Source: Marinithermus hydrothermalis DSM 14884 (GTDB lineage: Bacteria > Deinococcota > Deinococci > Deinococcales > Marinithermaceae). Taken from it: 64,000 nt of DNA. Made by a program: the position numbers and the translations under genes. Under the pieces are notes generated by a model. The model did no database searches and had not been told where the DNA came from. It was given only the letters and a program-made list of their open reading frames with translations. This document shows positions 51,375 through 59,894 of the stretch, piece by piece. The DNA lies in the NCBI RefSeq assembly GCF_000195335.1, contig NC_015387.1, positions 1,546,001-1,610,000 of the forward strand. Direction: 5' to 3'. How positions within the stretch are numbered: position 1 is the stretch's first letter; each line of letters starts with the position of its first letter.

Positions 51375-52489
51375 GCACCGTTGTACTCGCGTTCGGCACC
51401 CGCCCCGAAGCCACCAAGATGGCCCCTGTCTACCGTGCCCTCCGGCAGGTCCAGGGGCTCACCCCCCGGGTGCTCCTCACCGGGCAGCACAAGGAGCAGC
51501 TCGAGCAAGCCCTCTCGCTCTTCGAGGTGCCCGTCGCGGCCAACCTCGAGGTCATGACCGAGCGCCAGGCGCTTCCCGACCTCGCGGCCCGCATCCTGCC
51601 CCAGGCCGCGCGGAAGCTCCGGGAGCTCGAGGCGGAGTACGTGCTGGTGCACGGGGACACCCTCACGACCTTCGCGGTGGCCTGGGCAGCGTTCTTGGAG
51701 GGGCTGCCGGTGGGGCACGTGGAGGCCGGGCTACGCAGCCATAACCTTAGGGAGCCCTTCCCCGAGGAGGCCAACCGCCGGCTGACCGACGTGCTCACCG
51801 ATCTGGACCTCGCCCCTACCCCGGGCGCGAAAGCAAACCTGATCCGCGAGGGCAAGCCGGCCGAACGCATCGTGGTGACCGGCCAGACCGGGATCGACGC
51901 GATCCAGTACGCCGCGCGGGTGGGGCGGCTGCCCGCGGGGTTGCCGCCCGGCCCTTACGTGACGGTCACGATGCACCGGCGGGAGAACTGGCCGCGGCTC
52001 GGCCATCTGGCCCATGCGCTGGCCGAGCTGGCGCGGGCGCACCCCCGGTACACCTTCGTCTACCCCGTGCACCTGAACCCCGTGGTCCGCGAGGCGGTCT
52101 GGCCGGTGCTGGAGGGGGTGCCGAACTTCGTGCTGCTCGACCCCTTGGAGTACGGGGCGATGGCCGCGCTGCTCCGCGAAAGCACGTTGATCGTGACCGA
52201 CTCGGGAGGGCTGCAGGAGGAAGGAGCGGCCCTTGGGGTTCCGGTCGTGGTGCTCCGGAACGTGACCGAGCGGCCGGAGGGGCTCGAGGCCGGCATCCTC
52301 ACGCTTGCGGGCACCGACCCCGCGCGGGTCTACGCCGTGGTGGACGGCCTGCTCACGGATCCCGAGGCGCGGGCGCGGATGCGGCGCGCCAAGAACCCGT
52401 ACGGGGACGGCCGCGCCGCCCTGCGCGTCGCGCAGGCCGTGGCCTGGCGGCTGGGGCTCGGGACGCGCCCTGCGGACTGGCGGGCCTAA
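51371..52489 (+). CDS. wecB: UDP-N-acetylglucosamine 2-epimerase (non-hydrolysing)
   Basis: A 372-residue enzyme making UDP-ManNAc from UDP-GlcNAc for cell-surface glycans. [16 protein letters not shown] at the start, [12 protein letters not shown] near 93, [23 protein letters not shown] near 116 (partly), [12 protein letters not shown] near 202 and [18 protein letters not shown] near 276 are conserved. GT-B fold without signal peptide. The start overlaps the previous stop (ATGA), so it is translated with the WecA-like gene. Confidence 0.94.
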   Translation: MSTVVLAFGTRPEATKMAPVYRALRQVQGLTPRVLLTGQHKEQLEQALSLFEVPVAANLEVMTERQALPDLAARILPQAARKLRELEAEYVLVHGDTLTTFAVAWAAFLEGLPVGHVEAGLRSHNLREPFPEEANRRLTDVLTDLDLAPTPGAKANLIREGKPAERIVVTGQTGIDAIQYAARVGRLPAGLPPGPYVTVTMHRRENWPRLGHLAHALAELARAHPRYTFVYPVHLNPVVREAVWPVLEGVPNFVLLDPLEYGAMAALLRESTLIVTDSGGLQEEGAALGVPVVVLRNVTERPEGLEAGILTLAGTDPARVYAVVDGLLTDPEARARMRRAKNPYGDGRAALRVAQAVAWRLGLGTRPADWRA

Positions 52490-52515
52490 AGCCCAGGCCC
52501 CTGAGGGGCTTCGTA

Positions 52516-52545
52516 TGTGGGGCGGGGGTACGTCCCCGCCCCACA
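52516..52545. terminator. hairpin between converging wecB and cytochrome c genes
   Basis: TGTGGGGCGGGG (52516-52527) pairs perfectly with CCCCGCCCCACA (52534-52545), loop of six. Lies 27 bases after wecB and 5 before the cytochrome gene's stop. T run is lacking on both strands. Confidence 0.6.
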
Positions 52546-52549
52546 CGCC

Positions 52550-53017
52550 TCATTCGCCGAACTCCACCTTGGGCCGCAGCTTCAGCACCTCCTGCGGCTT
52601 AAGGTCCTCCACCCGCGCGGCCTGGACCTCCTCGGGGGCGATGGCCTCCCACCCCTTGGGCAAGAGCGCGTCGTTGCCCCACGCGGTCAGCACGTAGTTC
52701 AGCACCGCGGCGATCTGCGCGTCGTCGAAGCTGCCCCCCCAGGCCGGCATCTGTCCGTTGTAGCTACCGTTCACGGACTCGATTGGGCCCATCATGCCGA
52801 ACAGCACCACCCGGATCAGGTAGTCGCGCCCTCCCTCAGCCGCGGCGATCCTAGGCAGCGTGCCCGCGAGCGGCGGGAAGATGCCGGGAAGCCCCATCCC
52901 GCTTTCCTGGTGGCACCCGGCGCACTGCTGGTACACCTGTGCTCCCAACCCATCCTGCGCCAGGGCAAGGCCTCCTAACAACAGGGCAACTAGCAGGGTG
53001 CGACCCCACACGCGCAT
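52550..53017 (-). CDS. c-type cytochrome
   Basis: A 155-residue exported monohaem cytochrome c. Signal peptide about 1-20, haem motif CAGCH at residues 32-36, axial Met probably in NGQMPAWGG near 91. The C-terminal ~40 residues (EEVQAARVEDLKPQEVLKLRPK) are charged and unusual. Likely an electron carrier between a quinol oxidising complex and an oxidase or another periplasmic partner; the nearest genes do not show which. ATG 53017 follows AAAGGGGGACTC and a TATACT -10 box is 32 nt upstream. Confidence 0.88.
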   Translation of the reverse strand: MRVWGRTLLVALLLGGLALAQDGLGAQVYQQCAGCHQESGMGLPGIFPPLAGTLPRIAAAEGGRDYLIRVVLFGMMGPIESVNGSYNGQMPAWGGSFDDAQIAAVLNYVLTAWGNDALLPKGWEAIAPEEVQAARVEDLKPQEVLKLRPKVEFGE

Positions 53018-53076
53018 ATCGAGTCCCCCTTTCCACGTGACGCCCTTAGTATACAAAACCCGGCCGGGTACCCCGG

Positions 53077-54291
53077 CTACACCGCCTCCGGCCGCGCCGC
53101 ATCCAGCCGCCGGGGCCAGGGGCGACGCAGGAAGAAGACCCACCCCGCGAGGGTGCAGGCTCCGAGCACCCCCGCGGCCATGCGCCCCCCTAGCGCCTCG
53201 AACAAGAGGCCCGTGAGGTAGGCGCCAAGCGGCCCCGTCCCCAACAGCACCAAAGAGTAGATGGACATCACCCGCCCCCTTAGCCGGTCGGGCACGATCG
53301 TCTGGACGGTGGTGTTCGCGCTGATCAGCGTGGTTACCATCGCGAACCCCGCCGCGATAAGAACGATGGCCACCCCCCACGCCGGAAGGCGCGCCAAGAG
53401 CAGCAGGTGCACCCCCCCCAACAACCCCGCCCCCAACAGCAGACGCGCCGGGCGTACGCTCGAGGCCCACGCCTGCCAGAGCGCTCCGCCGAGCGCCCCC
53501 AACCCCAGCGCTGAGAGCAGGAACCCGTACCCACCAGCCTCGAGGCCCAGCTCGAGCCGGGCGTACGCGGGGATGAGGGTCTGGAAGTTGATCCCGAAGA
53601 TCCCCACCCAGAGCATGAGGAGGACGACGGTGCGCACGAGGGGGGTGGCCCAGACGTACCGCAGACCCTCCAGCGCTTGGGCGATGGGGTTGCCGCGCCG
53701 CTCCCCCGCGGCGTTCCCGACCGAGAGGCCGCGCAACACCAGGATTAGGGGGATGAAGGAGAGGGCGTTGAGGAGGAAGGTCCAGCCCATCCCGTACCGC
53801 GCGATCACCAGTCCGGCAACCGCCGGGCCCACCAGGCGCGAGAGGTTGAACCCGAAGGAGTTGAGGGAGATCGCGCCGGGGTAGCGCGCCCGCCCAGCGA
53901 GCTCCACGGTGAAGGCCTGGCGCGTGGGCAGGTCGAAGACGTTCGCGGTGCCGTAGAGCGCGGCAAAGATCAGGACGTGCCAGTACTGGACGGCCCCGGC
54001 AAAGATGAGGAGGCTCATCCCCAAAGCCAGCAGCATGAGGCTGGTCTGCGTAAGGAGCAACAGCCGGCGCTTGGGCGTCCGGTCGGCCACCACGCCCGCG
54101 AGGAGCGAGAAGAAGAGGGAGGGGGCAAACTGCAGCGCCACGACCAAGCCCAGCCGTTCGGCTGAGCCGGTGAGGACGAGGACCAGCCAGGCCTGGGTCG
54201 CGGCTTGCATCCAGGTCCCGAGCTGGCTGATGAAGAGGCTGATCCAGTAACGCCGATATAGGGGGTCGCGTAGGAGCTCGAGGGCCAACAC
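53077..54291 (-). CDS. MFS transporter (EntS-like exporter)
   Basis: A 404-residue, 12-helix major facilitator. QLGTWMQAATQAWLVLVLTGSAE at the start (quoted partly), the inter-helix loop ADRTPKRRLLLLTQ (motif A-like, D-R-x-x-R) near 75, and VPDRLRGRVMSIYSLVLLGTGPLGAYLTG near 340 identify the enterobactin exporter/MFS_3 subgroup, usually drug or siderophore exporters. GTG 54291 is preceded by TAATAT eight bases upstream and by the palindrome CTGACCGGTCAG at 54315. The gene overlaps no other. Confidence 0.87.
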   Translation of the reverse strand: MLALELLRDPLYRRYWISLFISQLGTWMQAATQAWLVLVLTGSAERLGLVVALQFAPSLFFSLLAGVVADRTPKRRLLLLTQTSLMLLALGMSLLIFAGAVQYWHVLIFAALYGTANVFDLPTRQAFTVELAGRARYPGAISLNSFGFNLSRLVGPAVAGLVIARYGMGWTFLLNALSFIPLILVLRGLSVGNAAGERRGNPIAQALEGLRYVWATPLVRTVVLLMLWVGIFGINFQTLIPAYARLELGLEAGGYGFLLSALGLGALGGALWQAWASSVRPARLLLGAGLLGGVHLLLLARLPAWGVAIVLIAAGFAMVTTLISANTTVQTIVPDRLRGRVMSIYSLVLLGTGPLGAYLTGLLFEALGGRMAAGVLGACTLAGWVFFLRRPWPRRLDAARPEAV

Positions 54292-54314
54292 CCCCCATCA
54301 TATTACGCATCTGA

Positions 54315-54326
54315 CTGACCGGTCAG
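54315..54326. promoter_or_regulatory. palindromic operator before the MFS gene
   Basis: CTGACCGGTCAG, a perfect 12-bp palindrome 24-35 bp upstream of the MFS start codon, where a -35 element would lie. Identical to the core at 44283-44294 before the ABC exporter. Probably a TetR-type site. Confidence 0.55.
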
Positions 54327-54327
54327 C

Positions 54328-56190
54328 CTATTCTTGTGATTCCCGATCCTGTGCGGGCCCAAGCCCGCCGCGCGCCTGCAAGAACCCCACGCCCACCCCC
54401 ACGAGCACCGCCGCGAGCCCTAGAAGATCCAGGGTCCTTTCCGGCACGAACAATGCCACCCCACCCCCTAAAAGCAAGGCCCGTTCCCAGGCCCGCAACG
54501 GACGGAACCCGTACCCTTCAAGAGCCATGGCGAAGGCGCACAAGGCCAGCGCGGCCCGCAACAGGTCCCACAAGACCTCAGGGGGCGAGCCCATCAAGAG
54601 CACCCCCGGCGCGTACACCATCAACAAGGGCACGAGGTACAACCCCTTCGCGAACTTCCAGGCTTGGAAGGCCGCGCGCATGGGGCTCGTTCCGGCCAAC
54701 CCCGCCGCGGCGTAGGCCGCGAGGGCCACCGGCGGGGTGACGTTCGAGTCCTGGCTGAACCAGAAGACCACCAGGTGGGCCACGATCAAGGCGATCCCCA
54801 GCTCCTCCAGCGCCGGTCCGGCGAGGACCACCAGCACGATATAGGAGGCCGTGACCGGAAGCCCCATCCCCAACACTAAGCTCGCCAGCGCCACCAAAAG
54901 CAGCGCCAGCAAGGGGACCCCGCCGGAAAACCCGATCACCAGATCGCTGAACTTCAGCCCGAGGCCCGTAAGGCCCACCACCCCCACCACGATGCCCGCG
55001 GCGGCCGTAGCTACGCTCACGGGAACCGCGGCTCGCGCTCCCTTTTCAAAAGCCGCGATGATCTGTCCCAAACGCGGCCGGGAGGAACGGCGTACAAGCG
55101 CGGCGGCAAGCACGGTCAATACCGCGATGAACCCCACCCGCATAGGGCTCACCCCGGCGATCAGGTAGTACACCAGCACCCCCACCGGCAACAGGAAGTG
55201 CCAGCCCTCGAGGAGCACGCGCTTTAAGGGAGGCAGCTCCTCTGGGGGCAGCCCCCGCATGCCCCGCTTGGCCGCGATCAGATCCACGAAGAGGTAGACG
55301 GTGAGGAAGTACAAGAGCGCCGGGATCAAGGAGAGCTTCACGATCTCCAGGTACGGCACGCCGGTGAACTCCGCGATGAGAAAAGCCCCGGCCCCCATGA
55401 TGGGCGGCATGATCTGTCCCCCGGTGCTCGCGGCGGACTCCACCCCCGCCGCCTCCTCAGGCCGGTACCCCAGCCGCTTCATGAGCGGGATGGTGAACGC
55501 GCCCGTCGTTACCACGTTTGCGATCGCGCTGCCCGAAACGGACCCCATGAAAGCCGAAGCGATCACGCTGGCCTTCGCCGGCCCGCCACGGCTCCGCCCC
55601 GCGAGGGCGTAGGCTAGGTCGATGAAGAACCGGCCCGCCCCGGTCGCCTCGAGCAGCGCCCCGAACAAGATAAAGATGAAGACGAAGGTCGCCGCCACCC
55701 CGAGCGGCAGGCCGTAAATCCCCTCGGTGGTCAGGTACAGCTGCCCCACCAAGCGCTGGAGGGAGTACCCCTTGTGCGCCAGGACCCCCGGCATGTACGG
55801 CCCCAAGAACGCGTAGGCCAGGAAGGCCGCGGCGATGAGGGTCATCGGCCAGCCGATCGCGCGGCGGGTGGCCTCGAGGGTAAGGAGGACCAGCGTGCTC
55901 CCCAGCCAGATGTCCTGCGGTTCCCACCACCCAAATCGCTCGATGATCGCGTCGTACCCGAAGTAGATGTACCCGCCCGTCACAAGGGCCAGCAGGACCA
56001 GCGGGCCGTCCACCATCCACCGCACGGCCGGGGAAGCCCGCCGGGAGACCGGCACCGTCAAAAAAAGCAGGGCGAGCACCAGCGCGAAATGCGCAGAGCG
56101 CTGGAAGATCGCGGGCATGGGGGACACGCCCGCAGTGTAGAGTTGAAACGCCACGAGCCCCAGCGCGAGCAGCGTCACCACGTAGCGCAT
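54328..56190 (-). CDS. TRAP transporter fused permease (4TM/12TM)
   Basis: A 620-residue integral membrane protein with about fifteen or sixteen helices, combining DctQ- and DctM-type parts as in TAXI systems. GGQIMPPIMGAGAFLIAEFTGVPYLEI, GSVSGSAIANVVTTGAFTIPLMKRLGY and SFVGFSGGVPLLALLLVALASLVLGMGLPVTASYIV-like segments are typical of these permeases (shortened here). Na+-driven import of a small acid is expected. The start overlaps the DUF1850 stop by 16 nt. Substrate is not revealed, though TAXI systems often carry glutamate or other dicarboxylates. Confidence 0.92.
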   Translation of the reverse strand: MRYVVTLLALGLVAFQLYTAGVSPMPAIFQRSAHFALVLALLFLTVPVSRRASPAVRWMVDGPLVLLALVTGGYIYFGYDAIIERFGWWEPQDIWLGSTLVLLTLEATRRAIGWPMTLIAAAFLAYAFLGPYMPGVLAHKGYSLQRLVGQLYLTTEGIYGLPLGVAATFVFIFILFGALLEATGAGRFFIDLAYALAGRSRGGPAKASVIASAFMGSVSGSAIANVVTTGAFTIPLMKRLGYRPEEAAGVESAASTGGQIMPPIMGAGAFLIAEFTGVPYLEIVKLSLIPALLYFLTVYLFVDLIAAKRGMRGLPPEELPPLKRVLLEGWHFLLPVGVLVYYLIAGVSPMRVGFIAVLTVLAAALVRRSSRPRLGQIIAAFEKGARAAVPVSVATAAAGIVVGVVGLTGLGLKFSDLVIGFSGGVPLLALLLVALASLVLGMGLPVTASYIVLVVLAGPALEELGIALIVAHLVVFWFSQDSNVTPPVALAAYAAAGLAGTSPMRAAFQAWKFAKGLYLVPLLMVYAPGVLLMGSPPEVLWDLLRAALALCAFAMALEGYGFRPLRAWERALLLGGGVALFVPERTLDLLGLAAVLVGVGVGFLQARGGLGPAQDRESQE

Positions 56191-56666
56191 GCCTCACCTC
56201 GTCCCAACCCCAAGCGCACGCCCGGACGGAAGGTGAGCCGCCGGTGCGCATAACGGGCGCTCAGGTCGTAGGCGCACCCACGGTGGTGGAGCGTATGGCG
56301 TACCTCGGGACTGCCGATGCGGAGCACCCACCCCTCGAGCGGCTCATCGATTCCCACGATCGCCAAGGCGTGCCCCGCCATCCCCACCACACGCCCCCTC
56401 CCGGGCACCTCACCCAACCCAGCCGCGAAGTAGGGAGTGCGCGTCTCCACCAGGTAAACGCGCCCCTCGCGGTACTCGAACACGTCCCACACCCGGATGC
56501 CGTCCACGGAGTGGACCCACGAGAGCGCGAACCGCTCCTCCTCCTTTAGCGGCAGGAACAGCACTCCCCTCCCGTCCACCTCGACCCAAACCCCCCGCTG
56601 CACCCCCAGGAAGAAGGCGAGGGCCCCCAGGCCTAACAACAGGCCGACGCCCAGGAGCCCCCGCAT
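56175..56666 (-). CDS. DUF1850 protein associated with TRAP transporter
   Basis: A 163-residue membrane-anchored protein (one helix at about 3-20) of DUF1850. FALSWVHSVDGIRVWDVFEYREG near 46 (partly) contains the family's conserved HSV, and VETRTPYFAAGLGE follows. DUF1850 genes are regularly found between TAXI receptor and fused permease genes, which is the order here (56670 TAXI, 56175 DUF1850, 54328 permease). Role unknown, possibly a lid or coupling factor for the receptor. Overlaps the permease start. Confidence 0.88.
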   Translation of the reverse strand: MRGLLGVGLLLGLGALAFFLGVQRGVWVEVDGRGVLFLPLKEEERFALSWVHSVDGIRVWDVFEYREGRVYLVETRTPYFAAGLGEVPGRGRVVGMAGHALAIVGIDEPLEGWVLRIGSPEVRHTLHHRGCAYDLSARYAHRRLTFRPGVRLGLGRGEACATW

Positions 56667-56669
56667 GGC

Positions 56670-57644
56670 CTACCGCTCGGGCTTCAGCGCTGCCGGCACC
56701 TCGAGGCCGAGCTCCTCGTAGTAGCGGAGCGCCCCCGGGTGGAAGGGGATCGGGGTGGAGTTCAAGGCGTACTCGGGGCTGATGATCTGCGCCACGGGGT
56801 GGATCTGCTCGAGCGCGTCCTTGTGCTCGTAAAGCGCCCGGGTGAGTTGGTAGACGAGCTCGGGGTCCGCGTCCCGGTGCACGAAGAGAACGTTCGCCAC
56901 CTGGACGGTAGGACAGTCGTAATCCACGCCGGGATAGGTGCCGGCGGGAATGGTGAAGGGCGCGTAGTAACTAAACGCCTCCTGCACCTTTTGCTGCTCC
57001 TCCGGAGTCATGCACACCAGCTCCATATCCCGCGTGGTGGCCAGATCCACCAGGGAGCTGGCCCCCAGCCCCACCGACCAGCTGCCCGCGTCGATCGCCC
57101 CGTCCTTGAGCGCGTTCACGTTCTCCGCAAAGGAAAGGCGCTGAAGCTGCGCGAAGTCCGCGTAGGTCACCCCGAGCACCTCGAGGACGCTCTTGGTCAT
57201 CACCTCGGTCCCCGAACCAGGCGCGCCCACCGAGACCCGCTTGCCCTTGAGATCCGCGATGCGGCGGATCCCGGTACTGCTCAGGGTCGCGATCTGCAGG
57301 GCGTTCGGGTACATCGCTCCGATCGCGAGGATCGGTTGGGGCTTGCCCTCGAACCGTCCGGTGCCCGCGTAGGCCTGGAAGACCACGTTCCCGGTGCCCA
57401 AGGCCACCTGGGCCTCGTCCAGCACCACCAGCCGCACGTTCTCCACCGAAGCGCCCGTGACCTCGGCGGTGGCCTCCACGCCCTCGACGAAGTCCGTCCA
57501 GACCTTGGCCATCCCCCCGCCCAGCGGGAAGTAGATCCCGCCGGTGCCGCCGGTCGCGATGGAGATCCGCGTCACCTGAGCCCCCGCAACGCCCCCCAGC
57601 AAGAGGAGCCCAAGGGCCACAACAGACCGCATGCCAAGCTTCAT
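56670..57644 (-). CDS. TAXI family TRAP transporter solute receptor
   Basis: A 324-residue periplasmic receptor. Signal peptide about 1-22 ending GGVAGAQ. Core features ISIATGGTGGIYFPLGGGMAK near 27, SFAENVNALKDGAIDAGSW near 176 and PFHPGALRYYEELGL near 300 are typical of the TAXI family. It binds the solute and delivers it to the TRAP permease encoded downstream. TAGAAT is 32 nt before the ATG and GGGAGGTGGG is the ribosome site. First gene of a three-gene operon. Confidence 0.92.
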   Translation of the reverse strand: MKLGMRSVVALGLLLLGGVAGAQVTRISIATGGTGGIYFPLGGGMAKVWTDFVEGVEATAEVTGASVENVRLVVLDEAQVALGTGNVVFQAYAGTGRFEGKPQPILAIGAMYPNALQIATLSSTGIRRIADLKGKRVSVGAPGSGTEVMTKSVLEVLGVTYADFAQLQRLSFAENVNALKDGAIDAGSWSVGLGASSLVDLATTRDMELVCMTPEEQQKVQEAFSYYAPFTIPAGTYPGVDYDCPTVQVANVLFVHRDADPELVYQLTRALYEHKDALEQIHPVAQIISPEYALNSTPIPFHPGALRYYEELGLEVPAALKPER

Positions 57645-57759
57645 AACCCACCTCCCACGCTGTGTTGCGCCCAGATTCTACCCCGAAAACGCGGAACGTT
57701 GCAAAGGTTGCCGCCGCCTTCACCCGGGGGGTATCTTAGGCGCGAGAGCGAGGGAAACC

Positions 57760-58920
57760 ATGCTGGACTACTACCAGGTCGCAGAGCTCTTCACCCCGGA
57801 AGAACGCCAGGTCCAGGCCGCCGCACGGAAGTTCCTCGAGGCCGAGGCCCTGCCCCACATCGCCCAGTGGTGGGAGGAGGGCGTCTTCCCCAAGCACCTC
57901 ATCCCCCGGTTCGGGGAGATGGGGTTTTTGGGGGCGAACCTCCCCAGCGCGTACGGCGCGGCCGAGGTCAGCAACGTCGCGTACGGCCTGATCATGTACG
58001 AGCTCGAGCGCGTGGACTCCGGGCTGCGGAGCTTCGCCTCGGTCCAGGGCGCGCTCGTGATGTACCCCATCTACGCCTTCGGGTCCGAGGAGCAAAAACA
58101 GCGGTACCTGCCCGAGCTCGCCGCGGGCCGGCTCGTCGGCTGCTTCGGCCTCACCGAGCCCGACGGCGGGTCCGACCCGGACGCGAACATGAAGACCCGC
58201 GCCCGCAGGGACGGCGATCACTACGTCCTCTCAGGCACGAAGATGTGGATCACCAACGGGAACATCGCGGACATCGCCATCATCTGGGCCAAGGACGAGG
58301 AGGGCGTGGTGCGGGGCTTCATCGTGCCCACCGACGCGCCAGGCTTCACCGCGAACGAGGTCAAGCACAAGATGAGCCTCCGGGCCTCGGTGACGAGCGA
58401 GCTCGTCCTCGATGAGGTGCGCGTGCACAAGGACCAGATGCTCCCCAAGGCCCAGGGGCTGCGCGCGCCTCTCGCCTGCCTCACCCAGGCCCGCTACGGG
58501 ATCGCCTGGGGCGCGATGGGGGCCCTCGAGGCCGTGTACACTGAAGCCCTCGAGTTCGCCTCGAGCCGCGTCACCTTCGGCCGCCCGATCGCCGCCCGTC
58601 AGATGGTGCAGCACAAGCTGGTGGAGATGCTCACCGCGCACACCCAAGGCCTCCTCCTCGCCTGGCGGCTCGGGCGCTTGAAGGACGCGGGCCGCCTCAC
58701 CTACACCCAGGTCTCCCTCGCCAAGCGCCAGAACGTGCGCGCCGCGTTGCAGGCCGCCCGCACCGCGCGCGAGATCCTCGGGGGGAACGGGATCACCCTC
58801 GAGTACCACGCGATCCGGCACATGCTGAACCTAGAGACGGTGGACACCTACGAGGGCACCCACGACATCCACACCTTCATCGTGGGCCGGGACATCACCG
58901 GCAAGAACGCGCTGGGGTAG
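57760..58920 (+). CDS. gcdH: acyl-CoA dehydrogenase, glutaryl-CoA dehydrogenase-like
   Basis: A 386-residue FAD enzyme. SVQGALVMYPIYAFGSEEQKQRYLP near 89 (partly), CFGLTEPDGGSDP near 128, the FAD site MWITNGNIADIAIIWA near 162, and the C-terminal LETVDTYEGTHDIHTFIVGRDITG with the catalytic Glu near 366 are most like glutaryl-CoA dehydrogenases, which oxidise and decarboxylate glutaryl-CoA to crotonyl-CoA in lysine and aromatic breakdown. A general acyl-CoA dehydrogenase cannot be excluded. ATG 57760 follows GCGAGGGAA, and TATCTT is about 24 nt upstream. holA follows after one base. Confidence 0.9.
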   Translation: MLDYYQVAELFTPEERQVQAAARKFLEAEALPHIAQWWEEGVFPKHLIPRFGEMGFLGANLPSAYGAAEVSNVAYGLIMYELERVDSGLRSFASVQGALVMYPIYAFGSEEQKQRYLPELAAGRLVGCFGLTEPDGGSDPDANMKTRARRDGDHYVLSGTKMWITNGNIADIAIIWAKDEEGVVRGFIVPTDAPGFTANEVKHKMSLRASVTSELVLDEVRVHKDQMLPKAQGLRAPLACLTQARYGIAWGAMGALEAVYTEALEFASSRVTFGRPIAARQMVQHKLVEMLTAHTQGLLLAWRLGRLKDAGRLTYTQVSLAKRQNVRAALQAARTAREILGGNGITLEYHAIRHMLNLETVDTYEGTHDIHTFIVGRDITGKNALG

Positions 58921-58921
58921 C

Positions 58922-59827
58922 GTGATCGTTGCCTTCACCGGCGACCCGTACCTGGCCCGGCAGGCGTTGTTACGGGAGGCCGAATTGAAGGGGCTCGCCC
59001 CGCGCCTCCTGCCCCCGGATCCCGCCCGGCTCCAGCAGGCAGCCGCAGGCGGGTTGTTCGGCCCCTCCGGGGCCCTCGTGGACCTCAGGGAGGCCGCCGA
59101 GGCCGAGTGGAAGGCCCTCCGGCCCGTCCTCGAAGCCCTTCCCGCGGACGCGCTCGTTCTGCTCCTGGATCCCAAACCCCCCGCGGCGCGGAGCCGCTGG
59201 TACAAGGCGCGCGCCGAGGTGCGGGACCACCCCACCCCGAGGTGGAAGGACCGGGTGCGCTGGGTGGAGAACGAGCTCAAATCCCGCGGCATCAAAGCCC
59301 CCAGCGCGGTCGCGCAGTACCTCGCGGGCCTCGAGGGCGACCTGGAGGCCCTGGCGATGGAGCTGGAGAAGCTCGAGCTCCTCTCCCCCCCGCTCAGCGT
59401 GGAGAAGGTGCGGGCGGTGGTGGCCCTCGAAGCGCCCTTGAGCGCGTTTGATCTGGTGCGCGCGGTGACGGAAGGACGGTTCCGCGAGGCGCTCCAGCAC
59501 CTCCGCACCCTCCTGGCGCGCGGCGAGGAACCCTTGCGCATCCTGGGGGCCTTGAGCTGGCAGTACACGACCCTAGCCAAGGCCTGGGCCCTCCTCGCGG
59601 AGAACCCCTTGCTTGGGGAGAAGGAGGCCGCGGGGCTGCTAGGGGTGCACCCGTACGCGGCGCGCCAGGCCCTCCTGCTCGCGAAGCGGCTCGACGAAGC
59701 GCGCCTACGCCAGGCGCTGGAGGCGCTCGTCGTGGCGGAACGCCGGGCGAAGGAGGCCGGGAACCCGGTCCGAGCGCTTGAAGAAGCCTTGTGGCGTCTG
59801 ACCCGACTGTTTTCGAAACCGAAATAA
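58922..59827 (+). CDS. holA: DNA polymerase III subunit delta
   Basis: A 301-residue clamp-loader subunit that opens the sliding clamp. The N-terminal IVAFTGDPYLARQALLREA replaces the usual Rossmann-like opening, LVDLREAAEAEWKALRPVLEALPADALVLLLD follows, and the helical C-terminal collar contains GALSWQYTTLAKAWALLAENPL near 200 and LGVHPYAARQAL near 238. The delta subunit is poorly conserved; identification rests on length, on the domain layout and on resemblance to Thermus HolA. GTG 58922 is one base after the previous stop, so it is cotranscribed with an unrelated dehydrogenase. Confidence 0.85.
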   Translation: MIVAFTGDPYLARQALLREAELKGLAPRLLPPDPARLQQAAAGGLFGPSGALVDLREAAEAEWKALRPVLEALPADALVLLLDPKPPAARSRWYKARAEVRDHPTPRWKDRVRWVENELKSRGIKAPSAVAQYLAGLEGDLEALAMELEKLELLSPPLSVEKVRAVVALEAPLSAFDLVRAVTEGRFREALQHLRTLLARGEEPLRILGALSWQYTTLAKAWALLAENPLLGEKEAAGLLGVHPYAARQALLLAKRLDEARLRQALEALVVAERRAKEAGNPVRALEEALWRLTRLFSKPK

Positions 59828-59858
59828 CGCGGCGAACGCGGACGGTCACCCAGGTTAC

Positions 59859-59872
59859 TGACCCGCCGGTCA
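59859..59872. promoter_or_regulatory. TGACC/GGTCA dyad before tldD
   Basis: TGACC (59859-59863), CGCC, GGTCA (59868-59872): a dyad with 4-bp spacer, 11 bp before the TAGAAT box of tldD and in the position of a -35 element. Spacing equals that of the site at 26302. Confidence 0.4.
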
Positions 59873-59894
59873 CTCGCCGGGTTAGAATACGCGC

